Source: Brooklawnia sp049651565 (GTDB lineage Bacteria; Actinomycetota; Actinomycetes; Propionibacteriales; Propionibacteriaceae). Taken from it: 6,753 bases of DNA. Each line of letters starts with the position of its first letter. Position 1 is the first letter of the stretch. The stretch spans positions 1-6,753 of the forward strand of contig NZ_JBASCI010000057.1 of assembly GCF_049651565.1 (NCBI RefSeq), read 5' to 3'. The notes under the pieces are model-generated. The model did no database searches. It saw nothing but the letters and a program-made list of their open reading frames with translations, and was not told where the DNA came from. Positions 5,729 to 6,753 of the stretch are shown here, one piece after another. Both the position numbers and the translations under genes were made by a program.

Positions 5729-5752
5729 GGCCGCGGCGCCCGAACCGCGGCC
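5729..5752. promoter_or_regulatory. 8-bp inverted repeat between glycosyltransferase and ribokinase, candidate operator
   Basis: GGCCGCGG (5729-5736) and CCGCGGCC (5745-5752) are exact reverse complements with an 8-base spacer; each arm also contains the palindrome CCGCGG. It lies in the 100-base gap between divergent genes and would overlap the -35 region of the leftward gene. Sequence composition raises the odds of chance. Confidence 0.45.
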
Positions 5753-5807
5753 TGATCCATGGCCGAACTGGCATAGCCTTCTTGGAACGTGTGGGAGTGG
5801 GGGAGCC

Positions 5808-6698
5808 ATGGGTATCTCGGTGATCGGGTCGGCCAACGCAGACCTGACGGTGCAGGTCGAGCGGCGTCCCGATGCCGGGGAGACCCTGCTCGGCAGCGAC
5901 CTGCTGACCAGCGCCGGTGGCAAGGGCGCCAACCATGCGGCCGCCGCCGCACTGCTGGGCGCAGAGGTGCGCTTCTACGGCTGCGTGGGCGCGGACGCCA
6001 ACGGTGCGGTGGTGCGCGCCAGCCTGCTGGCCGCCGGAGTACACCTGGAGGCGTTGGAGGTGACCGCCGCGGCCACCGGCTGCGCGCTGATCCTGGCCAC
6101 CCCTGACGGCGAGAACTCCATCGTGGTCGCGCCGGGCGCGAACCGGCTGGTCAACGCTGAGTACCTGGCGAGACATCCGCAGTGGCTGGCGGCCGACGTG
6201 GTGGTGATGCAGCACGAGGTGCCGCTGGAGACCATCAGCCGGGTGGCCGCCACCTGCCGCGAGCGGCGGCTGCGGTTCATCCTCAACGCCGCCCCCGCCG
6301 CCCCGATCGCCCCGGAGGTGCTGGCGGTCTGCGACCCGCTGGTCGTCAACGCACACGAGGCGGCGGTGGTCGCCGGACTCGGTGCGGACGAACTGCCGGC
6401 CCGCCGGCTCGCCGAGCTGCTCGTCGACCTGGGGGCACGCAGCGTCGTGGTCACCCTGGGCGCCGCCGGTTCGATCGGGCTGGACACCACCGGGGGTTTC
6501 ATCCAACAGGACGCCGAGCCGGTAGCCGCGGTCGACACCACCGGTGCCGGGGACGCCTTCGTGGGTGCGCTGGCCAGCGCGCTGGACGCCGGCCGGTCGC
6601 TGGCCGAGGCCATGGCGCTCGGCACCCGGGTGTCGGCGGTGGTGGTGCAGCGGGCCGGGGCCCAGACGTCCTACCCGCGCCTTGACGAGCTCAGGTAG
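5808..6698 (+). CDS. rbsK: Ribokinase (PfkB family carbohydrate kinase)
   Basis: The 296-residue product matches ribokinase over its full length, close to the usual size of about 300. It phosphorylates D-ribose with ATP to ribose 5-phosphate in the cytoplasm. The signature pieces are in order: GSANADLTVQVERRPDAGET (7-26) with sugar-binding Asn10 and Asp12; GGKGANHAAAAALLGA (37-52), the first PfkB signature; NAAPAAP (160-166), replacing the common NPAPA; VVNAHEAAVVAG (179-190) with the N-x-x-E metal motif; VTLGAAG (215-221); and DTTGAGDAFVGALASAL (243-259), the second signature with catalytic base Asp249. The start at ATG 5808 is set by GGGGGAG (5799-5805) and by the family N-terminus; the frame is open back to 5727 without similarity. 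It stands alone, with no ribose transporter or regulator in the window. A related sugar substrate is possible, but the match to ribokinase is strong. Confidence 0.92.
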   Translation: MGISVIGSANADLTVQVERRPDAGETLLGSDLLTSAGGKGANHAAAAALLGAEVRFYGCVGADANGAVVRASLLAAGVHLEALEVTAAATGCALILATPDGENSIVVAPGANRLVNAEYLARHPQWLAADVVVMQHEVPLETISRVAATCRERRLRFILNAAPAAPIAPEVLAVCDPLVVNAHEAAVVAGLGADELPARRLAELLVDLGARSVVVTLGAAGSIGLDTTGGFIQQDAEPVAAVDTTGAGDAFVGALASALDAGRSLAEAMALGTRVSAVVVQRAGAQTSYPRLDELR

Positions 6699-6720
6699 GA
6701 CGCCGAACCCGGAACGCCGG

Positions 6721-6753
6721 TCAGGCCTCGGGCGCCAGCCGCGCCCAGACCCG
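6721..6753 (-). CDS. Possible C-terminal end of a convergent gene (edge fragment)
   Basis: On the minus strand the last codons at the window edge read RVWARLAPEA followed by TGA at 6723-6721. The codons have G or C in every third position, as in the real genes here, and the gap of 22 bases to the ribokinase stop fits the compact convergent layout seen twice elsewhere. Ten codons are too few for any assignment, and the reading may be chance. Confidence 0.3.
   Translation of the reverse strand, partial: RVWARLAPEA

Noticed and set aside
5718..6506. Minus-strand open frame of 262 codons opposite the ribokinase
   Set aside because: Antisense shadow; the ribokinase frame carries every family motif.
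6699..6720. Possible terminator after the ribokinase (CCGG-AACG-CCGG)
   Set aside because: A four-base stem without a T-run is not supportable.

Overview
The window is high-GC DNA (roughly 70% by eye) with dense, short-gapped genes, GTG starts and GC-biased third codon positions. Together with the families present (DUF5671-type membrane protein, Tat/lipobox Rieske lipoprotein) this points to an actinobacterium; I cannot name the genus from the sequence.

Layout, left to right: (1) a minus-strand pair, in which a small membrane-anchored protein (1794-1369) is followed 10 bases later by a large polytopic DUF5671-like protein that starts with GTG at 1358 and runs off the left edge; (2) a gene-free stretch of about 350 bases (1795-2148) holding a degenerate family of GC-rich stem-loop repeats and a CRP-like half-matched site; (3) a plus-strand Rieske-type lipoprotein (2149-2487) that keeps only the second half of its iron-sulfur binding site; (4) tail to tail with it, a minus-strand multi-spanning membrane protein (about 3375-2494); (5) divergent from that, a plus-strand polysaccharide pyruvyl transferase (3417-4649), which ends five bases from a convergent family 2 glycosyltransferase (5707-4655, minus); (6) divergent from the glycosyltransferase, a plus-strand ribokinase (5808-6698); (7) a few terminal codons of a possible minus-strand gene at the right edge.

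The pyruvyl transferase and glycosyltransferase suggest a small cell-surface glycan locus. The other genes look like ordinary chromosomal membrane, lipoprotein and sugar-metabolism genes. There is no transposase, integrase, RNA gene or CRISPR array.

The most unusual signals are the Rieske protein that has lost its first Cys-His motif by an apparent in-frame deletion, a perfect TGTGA-N6-TCACA palindrome that contains the stop codons of two convergent genes, a second near-match to that palindrome upstream of the same Rieske gene, and the stem-loop repeats next to it. I see no convincing new multi-gene system.
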